Assembly: GCA_002327725.1 (NCBI GenBank)
Contig: DCXP01000086.1
Span: forward strand, 1 to 34,854
Direction of reading: 5' to 3'
Length of the DNA: 34,854 nucleotides
Source of the DNA: Proteobacteria bacterium UBA2133
Lineage (GTDB): Bacteria > Pseudomonadota > Gammaproteobacteria > Arenicellales > UBA868
The notes under the pieces: model-generated
Told to the model about the DNA's origin: nothing
What the model saw: the letters and a program-made list of their open reading frames with translations, nothing else
Database searches by the model: none
Shown here: one piece after another, positions 24,526-33,256 of the stretch
Position numbering within the stretch: position 1 is the stretch's first letter
Layout: every line of letters begins with the position of its first letter
Program-made: the position numbers and the translations under genes

Positions 24526-24945
24526 ATGACCGAACCCGGATCCATCATTGCATCACTGAATATGACGCCGCATCCCGAGGGCGGCCACTTCGTCGAGACC
24601 TTCCGCGACACGACAGACAGTGTCAGCCTGATCTTCTACCTGCTGGAAAAAGGCGAGCGCTCACACTGGCATCGCCTTAAGAAAGACGAAATTCTGCATT
24701 TTTATGACGGAGACCCGCTTGCGCTGCTGCTTTCCACCGACGGGGTTTCAATCCAGGAGGAGACCCTTGGACGCCGGACTGCAGATCAGCAGGCCTATCA
24801 TCGGGTCGTTCCCAAAGGGACATGGTTCTCCATGCAGTCAAAAGGCGACTGGTCGCTGATCGGCTGCACCGTCTCTCCCGCTTTTTCGTTTGCGGACTTT
24901 GAGCTTGCCCCAAAAGACTGGGCGCCCGGAAAAGGTGACCCCTAA
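24526..24945 (+). CDS. Cupin_5 (DUF985) family protein
   Basis: 139 residues forming one RmlC-like cupin. The family start MTPHPEGGHFVETFRD, SLIFYLLEKGERSHWHRL, KDEILHFYDGDPL, RVVPKGTWFSMQ and the end WSLIGCTVSPAFSFADFELA match cupin_5 proteins throughout. Biochemical role is not known; a sugar or small-acid binding function is guessed for the family. It ends overlapping, tail to tail, with the class-I amidotransferase gene by 4 bp. Confidence 0.85.
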   Translation: MTEPGSIIASLNMTPHPEGGHFVETFRDTTDSVSLIFYLLEKGERSHWHRLKKDEILHFYDGDPLALLLSTDGVSIQEETLGRRTADQQAYHRVVPKGTWFSMQSKGDWSLIGCTVSPAFSFADFELAPKDWAPGKGDP

Positions 24946-25655
24946 CTTATCGATCGGCAGAAATTGTCGAACAGCAGGCGCGCGTTGTCTTTGAACTGCG
25001 GCATGTGCTCAAGCGCCTCGTCCTCCATGGCCTTGAGTGCGCCCGGGCCCTTGACCTTGTCCAGGGCTGCGGCATAAGCGGGAACCTCGTTCCACTCGCT
25101 GATGGTGTTGTCCTGAAGTTCGACATGAAACTGAATCCCCCAGGCGTGCCTGCCTACCCGCATTGCCTGCCAGATGCATTCGGGTGAACTCGCGAGAAGC
25201 TCGGCACCCGTCGGCGGCTGTGTGACGGCTACAGAATGCCACTGCAGGCACTTCATCTGCGGTGCAAGGCCCTGCATGAGCGGATCATCGCTGGCGGCAT
25301 CGGTCAGGTGGACATCCAGAATGCCGATCTCGGGTGTTCGCTGGATTTCGCATCTGCCGTCCAGCGCGTCCGCCAGCAACTGGTGACCGAGGCACAGGCC
25401 GAGATAGGGTTTTTGCAGATCCTGCACCCAGGTACGGATAGCCTCCTTTTCGGCAACCAGCCACGGGCAGGTGTCGGTATCCCAGACATCCATGGGCCCG
25501 CCCATCACCCATAAGGCGTCGAACCCGTCAAGGTCTGGAATCGCGTCCCCGGCATCCAGTTCCACCGCCTGCCAGTCAACCCCGGATTCGCTGAAGAACT
25601 GGCGGAAGATGCCCGGATGCTCACAGGCAATATGCTGAAACACGAGGACTTTCAT
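24942..25655 (-). CDS. Class-I glutamine amidotransferase (GMP synthase-like domain)
   Basis: 237 residues. The nucleophile elbow is YLGLCLGHQLLADAL (Cys near residue 94) and the His-Glu pair is WGIQFHVE near 180; FDALWVMGGPMDVWD is the N-terminal glycine loop. It would hydrolyse an amide such as glutamine or a gamma-glutamyl amide. It lies 27 bp after the gmaS-like gene on the same strand and is probably cotranscribed; hydrolysis of a gamma-glutamyl compound made by GmaS is a reasonable guess but not shown. No strong ribosome site is present. Confidence 0.82.
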   Translation of the reverse strand: MKVLVFQHIACEHPGIFRQFFSESGVDWQAVELDAGDAIPDLDGFDALWVMGGPMDVWDTDTCPWLVAEKEAIRTWVQDLQKPYLGLCLGHQLLADALDGRCEIQRTPEIGILDVHLTDAASDDPLMQGLAPQMKCLQWHSVAVTQPPTGAELLASSPECIWQAMRVGRHAWGIQFHVELQDNTISEWNEVPAYAAALDKVKGPGALKAMEDEALEHMPQFKDNARLLFDNFCRSIS

Positions 25656-25682
25656 GACGCGACTCGATAAGCTGATTCGGTT

Positions 25683-26990
25683 CTAGCAATCCAGCGTGTG
25701 GTCCCGCTCCCACTGACTGATGGCTGCACTGTAACTGCGCCAGTCCTGGTGTTTGAGCTTGGCATAGCTCTCGACCAGTTCCTTCCCAAGACCCGAGCGC
25801 AGAACCTTGCTTTTTTCAAACACGCGGATCGCATCGAGCAGGTTCGACGGCAGGCGGCGCACGTTCTTTACCTTGTGGCCGTCGGTATACATGTTGATAT
25901 CGAGCGGCTTACCCGGATCGCGCTTGTTGGCAATGCCATCGAGTCCTGCCGCCAGCACGCCGGCCTGCAGGAGGTAAGGGTTGACTGCCCCGTCCATCAG
26001 GCGCAGTTCAAAGCGGCCGGCATCCGGGACCCGGACCATGTGCGTTCTGTTGTTACCGCCATAGGTGATGGCATTGGGCGACCAGGTTGCCCCCGAAAGC
26101 GTAACCTGGGCATCAATCCGCTTGTAACTGTTGACGGTCGGATTAAACACGGCCGCCAGCGCATCAGCGCTATCGAGGACGCCGCCGAGGAACTCATACG
26201 CCGCCCTGGAAAGCCCCATCTTGTCGCGCGCGTTATGAAACAGATTCTTTTTGCCCGCTTTGTCCCAGAGCGACACATGGGCATGACAGCCGTTTCCTGT
26301 CAGGTTTGAAAACGGCTTGGGCATGAAAGTCGCGCGAAGGCCGTGTTTCTCGGCAATTGCCTTGACCATGTATTTGAAAAATACATGACGGTCTGCAGTG
26401 ACCAGTGCATCATCATAGTCCCAGTTCATTTCAAACTGGCCGTTCGCGTCCTCGTGGTCGTTCTGGTACGGACCCCAGCCGAGGGTAATCATGCAGTCAC
26501 AGATCTCGCTGATTACATCGTAGCGGCGCATCAACGCAGACTGGTCGTAGCACGGCTTTTCCTGGGTATCGCTGGGATCAGACAAGGACATGCCATCAGC
26601 ACTCACCAGAAAGTACTCACACTCGACGCCGGTCTTCATCCGGTAGCCCTGCTTTGCTGCCTTGGTAATCTGTGCCTTGAGGGCCACGCGGGGTGAGGCC
26701 TCGACCAGTTTTCCATCCATCACAAGATCGCCAGCCAGCCAGCCGACCTCGGGCTTCCACGGCAACTGAATGAGGCTCGCCGGGTCCGGGATCGAGAACA
26801 TATCCGGATGGGCCGGCGTCATGTCCAGCCAGGCTGCAAATCCGGCGAAGCCTGCGCCTTCTTTTTGCATATCTCCGATTGCCCGGGCCGGCACCAACTT
26901 GGAGCGCAGCACACCGAACAGGTCAACAAAACTGATCAGGAAATACTTGATCTTTTTCTGCTTGGCGACAGTCGCCAGATTGATTGCCAT
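25683..26990 (-). CDS. gmaS: Gamma-glutamylmethylamide synthetase / GlnT-type glutamine synthetase
   Basis: 435 residues, as in bacterial GmaS. Glutamine-synthetase fold: VECEYFLVS and HEDANGQFEMNW carry metal-binding glutamates, GNGCHAHVSLWD the glutamate/ATP site, and RFELRLMDGAVNPYLLQAG the closing arginine strand. GmaS joins methylamine to glutamate with ATP in the first step of the N-methylglutamate pathway; GlnT-type enzymes that use ammonia are similar, and context decides. Here the glutamate-synthase-like genes upstream on the same strand and the tmm remnant favour GmaS. AAGGAGG nine bases before the ATG is a strong ribosome site. Confidence 0.85.
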   Translation of the reverse strand: MAINLATVAKQKKIKYFLISFVDLFGVLRSKLVPARAIGDMQKEGAGFAGFAAWLDMTPAHPDMFSIPDPASLIQLPWKPEVGWLAGDLVMDGKLVEASPRVALKAQITKAAKQGYRMKTGVECEYFLVSADGMSLSDPSDTQEKPCYDQSALMRRYDVISEICDCMITLGWGPYQNDHEDANGQFEMNWDYDDALVTADRHVFFKYMVKAIAEKHGLRATFMPKPFSNLTGNGCHAHVSLWDKAGKKNLFHNARDKMGLSRAAYEFLGGVLDSADALAAVFNPTVNSYKRIDAQVTLSGATWSPNAITYGGNNRTHMVRVPDAGRFELRLMDGAVNPYLLQAGVLAAGLDGIANKRDPGKPLDINMYTDGHKVKNVRRLPSNLLDAIRVFEKSKVLRSGLGKELVESYAKLKHQDWRSYSAAISQWERDHTLDC

Positions 26991-27056
26991 AGGTCCTATC
27001 CTCCTTTTAAATTTTCTCTGAAATACAGTTCCTGAACTTTCATGCCGGTGATGATC

Positions 27057-27707
27057 TCACGAGCCCGGATTAGGCTCAACGATGAACGAAAGAAACCGGA
27101 TCGGCAGCCGCTTGAGTTCCTCAGGACCATGCGGTGCATCCGCATCGAAGTAAAGCGAATCTCCCGAGCTCATGGCGTAAACGCGTGAGCCGTGCCGGTA
27201 CACCATTTCCCCTTCCAGTATATAAATAAACTCAACCCCGTCGTGCTGAAACAGAGGAAACACATCCGAGGGCTCTGAAATCACAATCAGGTAGGGCTCG
27301 ACCAGCATCGCCCGATTACCCACGGAGTGGCCGAGCAGATGATACTGATGACCCGCGCGGGTGCCCCGCCGATCAATGACCAAGCCCTTGCCCGCCTTCA
27401 CAAACGACGCCTCGCGGTCCTGCTCGTACTTTCTAAAGAGGGCCGTCACCGGTACATTGAGCGCACCTGCGAGCGACTGCAAGGTTGTGAGCGATGGCGA
27501 GGTCTGACCGTTCTCGATCTTGGACAGCATACCGGGTGAGAGCCCTGACTGGCGTGCAAGATTTGCGATCGTCATACCCAGTTGCGCCCGGTAGACCCGA
27601 ACCTGCCGGCCGATTGCATCCTCGAGGCGGTTACCCCGCTCCAGGGCAGGCGTCATCGAACGCTTGTCCACGACCTCGAGGGGATGCCTTGAAGATCCCG
27701 GGCTCAT
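27057..27707 (-). CDS. XRE-cupin regulator within the methylamine operon
   Basis: 216 residues. HTH at about 27-82 (VRVYRAQLGMTIANLARQSG, LSPGMLSKIENGQTSPSL, LQSLAGALNVP) and a C-terminal cupin with FPLFQHDGVEFIYILEGEM, MSSGDSLYFDADAPHG and FLSFIVEP. Architecture like PuuR and other amine-pathway repressors; the cupin probably senses a pathway amine or gamma-glutamyl compound. It overlaps the 846-residue flavoprotein gene by 4 bp (ATGA), and 66 bp separate it from gmaS, so it is cotranscribed with the pathway it likely controls. A palindrome at 33172-33186 upstream of the first gene is a candidate site. Confidence 0.88.
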   Translation of the reverse strand: MSPGSSRHPLEVVDKRSMTPALERGNRLEDAIGRQVRVYRAQLGMTIANLARQSGLSPGMLSKIENGQTSPSLTTLQSLAGALNVPVTALFRKYEQDREASFVKAGKGLVIDRRGTRAGHQYHLLGHSVGNRAMLVEPYLIVISEPSDVFPLFQHDGVEFIYILEGEMVYRHGSRVYAMSSGDSLYFDADAPHGPEELKRLPIRFLSFIVEPNPGS

Positions 27708-30244
27708 GATTGTCCGAGATGCCCTGTCACGTTGTGGCCGGGCACCGGAATCTTGGTAATCGAGCTCGTCTTAAGCGTTACGCTTCGAAGGTCTTCGGGC
27801 TCGAGGTTATGAAGCCGCGTCTTTCCCGTACACCGGGCCATCATGGACGCCTCTCCCGCATTCGCGTTCAGGATCGCCTGCAAGCCCTCGGCACGCTCTT
27901 CGACGGTTCTGTCCGAATGCCAGAGAATCTGTCCTTCACGAATCTCGCCACCCATGGCAATCGCGGCGGTCACGCCATAAACCACCACGCTGGCACCCAT
28001 GGCGATGAGGCGCGCTGCGTCGGTGCCGGAGCGCACCCCGCCGCTGAAGATGAGCGTCAGGGCTTCCTCTTTTTTCCGTTGCCGAAGTGCCGCCACCGTC
28101 GCCGACAAGAGTTCAAAACGCGGCTGCGTGGTCAACTCTTCGGGCCAGGCCCCATGATTGCCGGTACTGTCCAGCAGCAAAAAGTCGTAACCGGCCGACA
28201 GCGCGAAATCCACCGCTGCCTCAATCTCTTCGGTGAGTGCTACGCTGAGACCCTTCAGCACCCCATTGCCGGGGATCGACGCTTGCTGCGCCAATCCATC
28301 GTGCCATCGCTCTATATAACCCGCTGCCGCCGGATCGCAGGACTCGCCTGGCCTGAGGATCTGAAGCCAGCTGACCTTCGGGTCGGGCGCTGAAGCGCCG
28401 ATAACTCCCGCGCCGTTGTCGTCGATGGCCTGCCAGGCAGCCTGCCTGAGTTCTTCGGGGGCGTCATCGAAACCGCTGACGAGAAAAGGCTGTTTCAGTT
28501 TCAAATCCTGGCCAAGGTCGATGTCGATACGGCAGGCCTCGCGGTAGGGGTCAATCACCAGGCGCGAAAGGTTCGCAGGCAGGAAGACAAGATCATCCAG
28601 GGACGCCGGACGCTGCGGTGGATAAGGATTGTCCCGTGATTCAAGACGTCTTTGCAGCATTGCCCGGTGCTTGTCCAGGTCCTTGGGGTGCGTACGGGCC
28701 ATGGAAAAGAGGTCTTCCCTGTGGCGAACCGAATAGTCGGTCGATCCGGTCTCGGCATCACAGCGGTAACAGCGAGCCGCTTCCCGCATTGCCGCGGCCT
28801 CGTCATAGGTGTCCTCGATCTCGGGGAATGTCTCGGGTCGATCACCGAGACCATGAAATACGGGCTCCTCCAGTCCAAGTTGCTCCCATTTGAGATCCTG
28901 CGCCACCGGAACACGCCGGGTGCGGTACGGCGTCCGGTACGCAATCGGCGAATCGATCTTATCCAGCGCCGCGCGGATGTAGTAGGCCGCACGCTGTCCG
29001 TGCTGCATCGCCATGACAATGGTCGACCCGCCAAAGGCACCATCACCGGCAGCGAATACCTTGGGATCCGCTGTGCGCATGCAGGAAAAATCCGCGCGCA
29101 CCCGGTCTGCGTCCATGAGGCCTGCAGCATCCAGGGCATCACTGGCACCTTTTTGCCCGACCGCTGCAATCACCATGCCGCAGGGAATCTCAAAGGCGCT
29201 GTTATCAACGACAACCGGCGAACGCCGGCCATCTTCATCAGGTGGCCCGGGTTTCGTGCGTACACACTGCAGTGCCAGGCTGTCGCCCGAAGCCGTAATT
29301 CCTGTCTGCAGAGTGTTGTAAGCGAATTCGATGCCCTCTTTTTGCGCATGATGCAACTCGATTTTGCGTGCCGGAATTTCATCCGGCCCACGGCGGTACA
29401 CCACCTTTACCGTCTTGCAGCCCGGCAGGCGCAATGCGGCTCTGCACGCATCCATCGCCACATCGCCACCACCCACGACGACGACCGTCTCCGGCATCTG
29501 CGGGCGCTCTCCCGCGTTGATCCGGCGGAGAAAACTCACCCCGTCTTCGACCCTCGGATGGTCCTCTCCGGCAACACCCATCGGTTTTCCCCACCAGGCA
29601 CCGATCGCGAGCAGCACGGCGTTGTGACGCACTTTCAGTTCATCCAGTGTCACCTCACGACCGAGTGCGGTGTTAAGGTGCACGGTGAGTTCCGGACACT
29701 GATGCTGCAGTCGCTGGATATCCTCTTCGATGATGCCCGATGGCAGACGAAACTGCGGAATGCCCCAGACCATAGTGCCACCAAGTCGGTCTGTCATTTC
29801 GTAAACCGACACGGAAAAGCCCGCTTTACAAAGTTCAAAGGCCGCAGTCAGTCCAGCGGGCCCCGAACCGACGATGCCGACGGACTCCTGGCGCGAGACC
29901 GCAAACCGGTTCTTCGGAAGATCCGCCCCGAGTTTGTCCATGATAAAGCGCTTCAGGTTACGAATCTGCACGGCACCGTCACTGCTCTCACGCCTGCAGG
30001 CAGACTCACAAGGCGCATCGCACACCCGCCCACAGATCGAGCTGAAGGGGTTGGTTGCGGTAATCGCCTCAAAAGCCTCGGCATATTGTTTTTCCCAGAT
30101 GTATCCAATGTAGGACGGTGCGTCCGTTCCTATCGGACAGGCAACCTGACACGGCGCGGGCACGTAGTGCGGATCAGCGGTGTCATCAGAAAACCCCGGC
30201 GGAGAAACCGGGACGCTGATCCGTTCAAGACCGTAGACACTCAT
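27704..30244 (-). CDS. GltD-like Fe-S/FAD/NAD(P)H oxidoreductase fused to a glutamate-synthase FMN-type domain
   Basis: 846 residues in two parts. Residues 1-500: an N-terminal Fe-S domain with Cys32, 36, 71, 75, 79 and 83 (CQVACP, CGRVCDAPCESAC), FAD motif GSGPAG at 126-131, NAD(P)H motif VVVVGGGDVAMDA at 253-265, and AAGDGAFGGSTIVMA for FAD, all as in GltD, the small subunit of NADPH glutamate synthase. Residues about 540-830: PASLDDLVFLPANLSRL and a closing IFSGGVRSGTDAARLIAMGA resemble the FMN barrel of GltB/GlxD/MgsC, but it is shortened and has no Fe-S cysteines, so it is probably not a full catalytic barrel. It would pass electrons from NAD(P)H to the partner encoded just upstream. Overlaps neighbours by 4 bp on both sides. 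Confidence 0.85.
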   Translation of the reverse strand: MSVYGLERISVPVSPPGFSDDTADPHYVPAPCQVACPIGTDAPSYIGYIWEKQYAEAFEAITATNPFSSICGRVCDAPCESACRRESSDGAVQIRNLKRFIMDKLGADLPKNRFAVSRQESVGIVGSGPAGLTAAFELCKAGFSVSVYEMTDRLGGTMVWGIPQFRLPSGIIEEDIQRLQHQCPELTVHLNTALGREVTLDELKVRHNAVLLAIGAWWGKPMGVAGEDHPRVEDGVSFLRRINAGERPQMPETVVVVGGGDVAMDACRAALRLPGCKTVKVVYRRGPDEIPARKIELHHAQKEGIEFAYNTLQTGITASGDSLALQCVRTKPGPPDEDGRRSPVVVDNSAFEIPCGMVIAAVGQKGASDALDAAGLMDADRVRADFSCMRTADPKVFAAGDGAFGGSTIVMAMQHGQRAAYYIRAALDKIDSPIAYRTPYRTRRVPVAQDLKWEQLGLEEPVFHGLGDRPETFPEIEDTYDEAAAMREAARCYRCDAETGSTDYSVRHREDLFSMARTHPKDLDKHRAMLQRRLESRDNPYPPQRPASLDDLVFLPANLSRLVIDPYREACRIDIDLGQDLKLKQPFLVSGFDDAPEELRQAAWQAIDDNGAGVIGASAPDPKVSWLQILRPGESCDPAAAGYIERWHDGLAQQASIPGNGVLKGLSVALTEEIEAAVDFALSAGYDFLLLDSTGNHGAWPEELTTQPRFELLSATVAALRQRKKEEALTLIFSGGVRSGTDAARLIAMGASVVVYGVTAAIAMGGEIREGQILWHSDRTVEERAEGLQAILNANAGEASMMARCTGKTRLHNLEPEDLRSVTLKTSSITKIPVPGHNVTGHLGQS

Positions 30245-32199
30245 GACACTACCCCTACCTGCCGTTGTGAAGCATCACTCCCCGGGGGCTCGCAAGGCAG
30301 CCCCGTGATATCAGCCGCCTCGGGCGTCAGTGCGACCAGGTCTTCACGGTTAAGGCTGGTGACATCGTCATAGCCAAGCGCCTGGGTAATGGCTGCAATC
30401 TGCCAACGCACACTTTCCAGGAAACGATGAATGTTGCTGGCTTCAACTTCGGGCTGATAGCGCTTTTCATGCGCCGGGTCCTGGGTTGCAATTCCGGTGA
30501 CGCATTGCCCGATGTGGCACTGCATGCAGGAGATGCAGCCCCCGGCCACAATAACCGATGTCCCGAAAGCAACCGCATCGGCGCCAAGGCACAATGCCTT
30601 GACCGCATCGATGCCGTCGCGAAGACCGCCCATAAGGACCAGCTGAATCTTGTCCCGGGCGTTGATCTCCTCAAGCGCTTCGACGGCCTCGATGATGGCG
30701 GGCAGCGTCGGGATCCCGACGTTGTCAATGACCTCGGCACTGCCCGCTCCCGTTGAACCCTGCATACCGTCGAGCTCAACGAAATCGAACCCGTCCTTGG
30801 AAGCAATCTTGATGTCGTCACGGATACGTCCCGCGCCGAGTTTGACGCTGACCGGAACCTGATACCCGGTCGCCTCCCGAAACTCTTCGACCTTGATCAC
30901 GAGATCGTCCGCACCCAGGATATCAGGATGGCGCGATGGCGAGCGCAGATCAATGCCGGCGGGAATACCCCGGATTTGGGCAAGCTCGGGAGTGACCTTC
31001 TTGGCCATCAGTTGTCCGCCGAGGCCCGGCTTGGCGCCCTGGGAGATATAGATCTCCAGCGCATCGGCACGGCGCATGTCATGGATGTTCCAGCCCAGCC
31101 GGCCGCCCAGGCACTGGAAGATCAACTGGCCGGCGGCATCGCGCTGCGCATCGCTCATGCCGCCCTCGCCTGTGTTCTCGGCAATGCCCGACATGGCCGA
31201 TCCCATGGCAATTGCGTATTTTGTTGACCGGCTGAGCGCCCCATAACTCATGGGCGCAATCATCACGGGCATGCTGAGTTTCAATGGCCGCGCGCCGTTG
31301 ATCCCGCCAATCTCGGTCTCCATGCGCACCTTTGCGACGACATCACGATGGGTACCGGCATCGGTAAGGTCTTTGCGAAATCCGATGTCGCTTAGATGCG
31401 GTAATGGCCGGGCGCCGCCGTAACCGCGAATCCGATAACGGCCACTTTGCGCCTTGATCGCAATATCTTCCTGAACCTTGGGATTCCAGTAAGCGGAATG
31501 TCCAGAGAACGTATTAAATGGAATGCTGCGCATCGGCGTTTCCGGAGTGCCGTAACGCAGTTTTTTCCCGGCACTGACGATTTTGGAAAAGCCCTTGGGC
31601 GCCTTGCTTCCGTAACGGTCGAGAAACTCATGGATGCTCTCAATCTCCTTCTGATCGAGATCTGTGAGCATGGCGTCCGAGCCTAGGTCCTGGACTTTTC
31701 CAGCGACGAAAATCCTGCCCCCCGACATATCTTCACCGACCCGCTCACCGGAGTCACCCAGGATGATGATGGTGCCGCCATACATCATGTAACCGGCCAT
31801 GAAGTTCGCATTCCCGGCGCAGCACAAGGTGCCCGCTTTCATGACCTGCCCGGCGCGTGATCCCATGTTGCCCTTGATGACAATTTCGGCACCCCGGATC
31901 GCCACGCCGGGAATCGCGCCGGCATTTCCGCCGACCACTACCGAACCGCTGTACATGTTGTCGCCGACACCCCAGCCGACGTTGTGCGAAACATTGAACT
32001 GTGCCTGGTCAGTCAGTCCTGCGCAGAAGTAGCCGGCGGACCCCTGAACCGTCACATGGATCGGGGCCGTCAGTCCAACTCCGATGTGATGCCGCGCATC
32101 GGGGTTCAGAATTTCGACATCTTCTCCGGCCTCGCCTAAGGTCCGAAGCTGAGCATTCGCATCACGAACGCTCAGCGTTGCTAAGTCGAGCGAGACCAT
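30241..32199 (-). CDS. Fused glutamate-synthase-like protein: GXGXG domain + FMN catalytic domain (MgsB-MgsC / GlxC-GlxD type)
   Basis: 652 residues. The first 220 or so form the GXGXG beta-helix (GLTAPIHVTVQGSAGYF, VVVGGNAGAIPGVAI, GNMGSRAGQVMKAG, MYGGTIIILGDSGERVGEDM). The rest is the FMN-binding glutamate synthase domain with MSYGALSRSTKYAIAMG, ENTGEGGMS, SQGAKPGLGGQL and the [3Fe-4S] motif CISCMQCHIGQC (Cys555, 558, 561, 566) and GIATQ. In methylotrophs these two domains are separate MgsB and MgsC subunits of N-methylglutamate synthase; in rhizobia GlxC and GlxD. Their fusion here is notable. The start overlaps the amidotransferase gene by 19 bp, so synthesis is coupled. Confidence 0.88.
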   Translation of the reverse strand: MVSLDLATLSVRDANAQLRTLGEAGEDVEILNPDARHHIGVGLTAPIHVTVQGSAGYFCAGLTDQAQFNVSHNVGWGVGDNMYSGSVVVGGNAGAIPGVAIRGAEIVIKGNMGSRAGQVMKAGTLCCAGNANFMAGYMMYGGTIIILGDSGERVGEDMSGGRIFVAGKVQDLGSDAMLTDLDQKEIESIHEFLDRYGSKAPKGFSKIVSAGKKLRYGTPETPMRSIPFNTFSGHSAYWNPKVQEDIAIKAQSGRYRIRGYGGARPLPHLSDIGFRKDLTDAGTHRDVVAKVRMETEIGGINGARPLKLSMPVMIAPMSYGALSRSTKYAIAMGSAMSGIAENTGEGGMSDAQRDAAGQLIFQCLGGRLGWNIHDMRRADALEIYISQGAKPGLGGQLMAKKVTPELAQIRGIPAGIDLRSPSRHPDILGADDLVIKVEEFREATGYQVPVSVKLGAGRIRDDIKIASKDGFDFVELDGMQGSTGAGSAEVIDNVGIPTLPAIIEAVEALEEINARDKIQLVLMGGLRDGIDAVKALCLGADAVAFGTSVIVAGGCISCMQCHIGQCVTGIATQDPAHEKRYQPEVEASNIHRFLESVRWQIAAITQALGYDDVTSLNREDLVALTPEAADITGLPCEPPGSDASQRQVGVVS

Positions 32200-33098
32200 G
32201 TAGCGTAAGTCCCGGGCGCAGGTTCACGGGTATTCAGGGCACGCCCGGGGAAAAGACGGTTCAGCGATACCTCCTCGGAGGCAATGGCGACCAGCTCATC
32301 GTCTTCGTACATGATCATCGGCTTGGCAGCGAGGCGATCCTTTGCATAGCCGATCTCGTCACCGGTCGACACCAGAAAAGAAAAAGTACCGTCAAGATCA
32401 TCGATAGAGGTCGACAACGCATCCTGAAGTTTCACACCCTGTGCCAGTTTGTCGGCAAGGTATACCGCGATCAGCTCGCTGTCATTGTCCGTTGTAAATT
32501 CAAAACCCCGCTGCTCCAGGCGCCGACGCATCTTCCAGTAATTGGTAATCTGGCCGTTATGCACGATGGCCACATCCGCGAACCCGGTAGCCCAGAATGG
32601 ATGCGATGCCTCGGGTTTGACGTCACTTTCGGTTGCGAGGCGCACGTGGCCAAGACCATGGGTGCCGTGAAACTCGTTAACGTGATAACGGTCGTCCACA
32701 TCGTGGGCGCTGCCCACATCCTTGACGATCTCAAGGCTCGTGCCGATTGAAATCACTTTCGCCGCGTGTTCCATTTCGTAAGACAGTTTCTGAACATCGC
32801 CGTCATACCGGATTGTCACGCGGTAGTTGTCTCCGGCGCGCGCTTCTTCCTCGATCGCAGCGCCAAGGTCAACAAGCCGCTGGCGGATAGCAGCGATGGC
32901 GGACTCATCATCGGACTCGCTCGCAGGGTCGATAAAAAAGCGCAACTTCAAGCGTCCCGGCGCTTCGGGCGCGTACAGCGCAAAGCCGGTGGAGTCGGGA
33001 CCCCGGTGCTGACAACCGTCAAGCATCCGAATCAGCGCCTCACCGGTGCTGAAGTCCTTGTCGCCACCCCGATACATTACCCCTGCAATACCGCACAT
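32181..33098 (-). CDS. Class-II glutamine amidotransferase subunit (MgsA / GlxB type)
   Basis: 305 residues. The sequence begins MCGIAGVMYRGG with the N-terminal nucleophile Cys2; CQHRGPDSTGFALY, HVRLATESDVKPEASHPF (the conserved arginine strand), IVHNGQITNYWKMRRRL and TDNDSELIAVYLA are the GATase_2 landmarks. It resembles the amidotransferase subunit of N-methylglutamate synthase or GlxB, which is separate from the other subunits in these three-part enzymes. First gene of the presumed operon ending in gmaS; AAGGGAAAG lies upstream of the ATG. Confidence 0.9.
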   Translation of the reverse strand: MCGIAGVMYRGGDKDFSTGEALIRMLDGCQHRGPDSTGFALYAPEAPGRLKLRFFIDPASESDDESAIAAIRQRLVDLGAAIEEEARAGDNYRVTIRYDGDVQKLSYEMEHAAKVISIGTSLEIVKDVGSAHDVDDRYHVNEFHGTHGLGHVRLATESDVKPEASHPFWATGFADVAIVHNGQITNYWKMRRRLEQRGFEFTTDNDSELIAVYLADKLAQGVKLQDALSTSIDDLDGTFSFLVSTGDEIGYAKDRLAAKPMIMYEDDELVAIASEEVSLNRLFPGRALNTREPAPGTYATWSRST

Positions 33099-33171
33099 GG
33101 ATTCTTTCCCTTACCTGGACTTGTCTGGCCGCAAACGAGCCTACGCCTTTCGGTTTCGCAATTCAACTGGT

Positions 33172-33186
33172 GGAAACAATGTTTCC
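33172..33186. promoter_or_regulatory. Palindrome GGAAAC-AAT-GTTTCC, candidate operator of the methylamine operon
   Basis: Perfect 6-bp arms around AAT, 74-88 bp upstream of the mgsA-like start. Related half sites GGAATTTCC (33192-33200) and GGAAAC (33202-33207) follow, spaced roughly two helical turns. The XRE-cupin regulator in the same operon is the natural candidate to bind. Confidence 0.5.
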
Positions 33187-33204
33187 CTACAGGAATTTCC
33201 CGGA

Positions 33205-33240
33205 AACAAAAACCCGGCCGATGCCGGGCTCTTTTTTGCA
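33205..33240. terminator. Rho-independent terminator, works in both directions
   Basis: CCCGGC-CGAT-GCCGGG at 33213-33228, with a T run at 33232-33237 on the plus strand and TTTTTGTTT on the minus strand. It lies between the end of the tmm remnant and the start of the methylamine operon and would end transcription of the former tmm gene. Confidence 0.8.
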
Positions 33241-33256
33241 CGCGGGCCTTTGGGCC

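Noticed and set aside
28652..30373. Long plus-strand frame of 573 codons
   Set aside because: It is the antisense shadow of the GltD-like gene, which has clear Fe-S, FAD and NAD(P)H motifs on the other strand.
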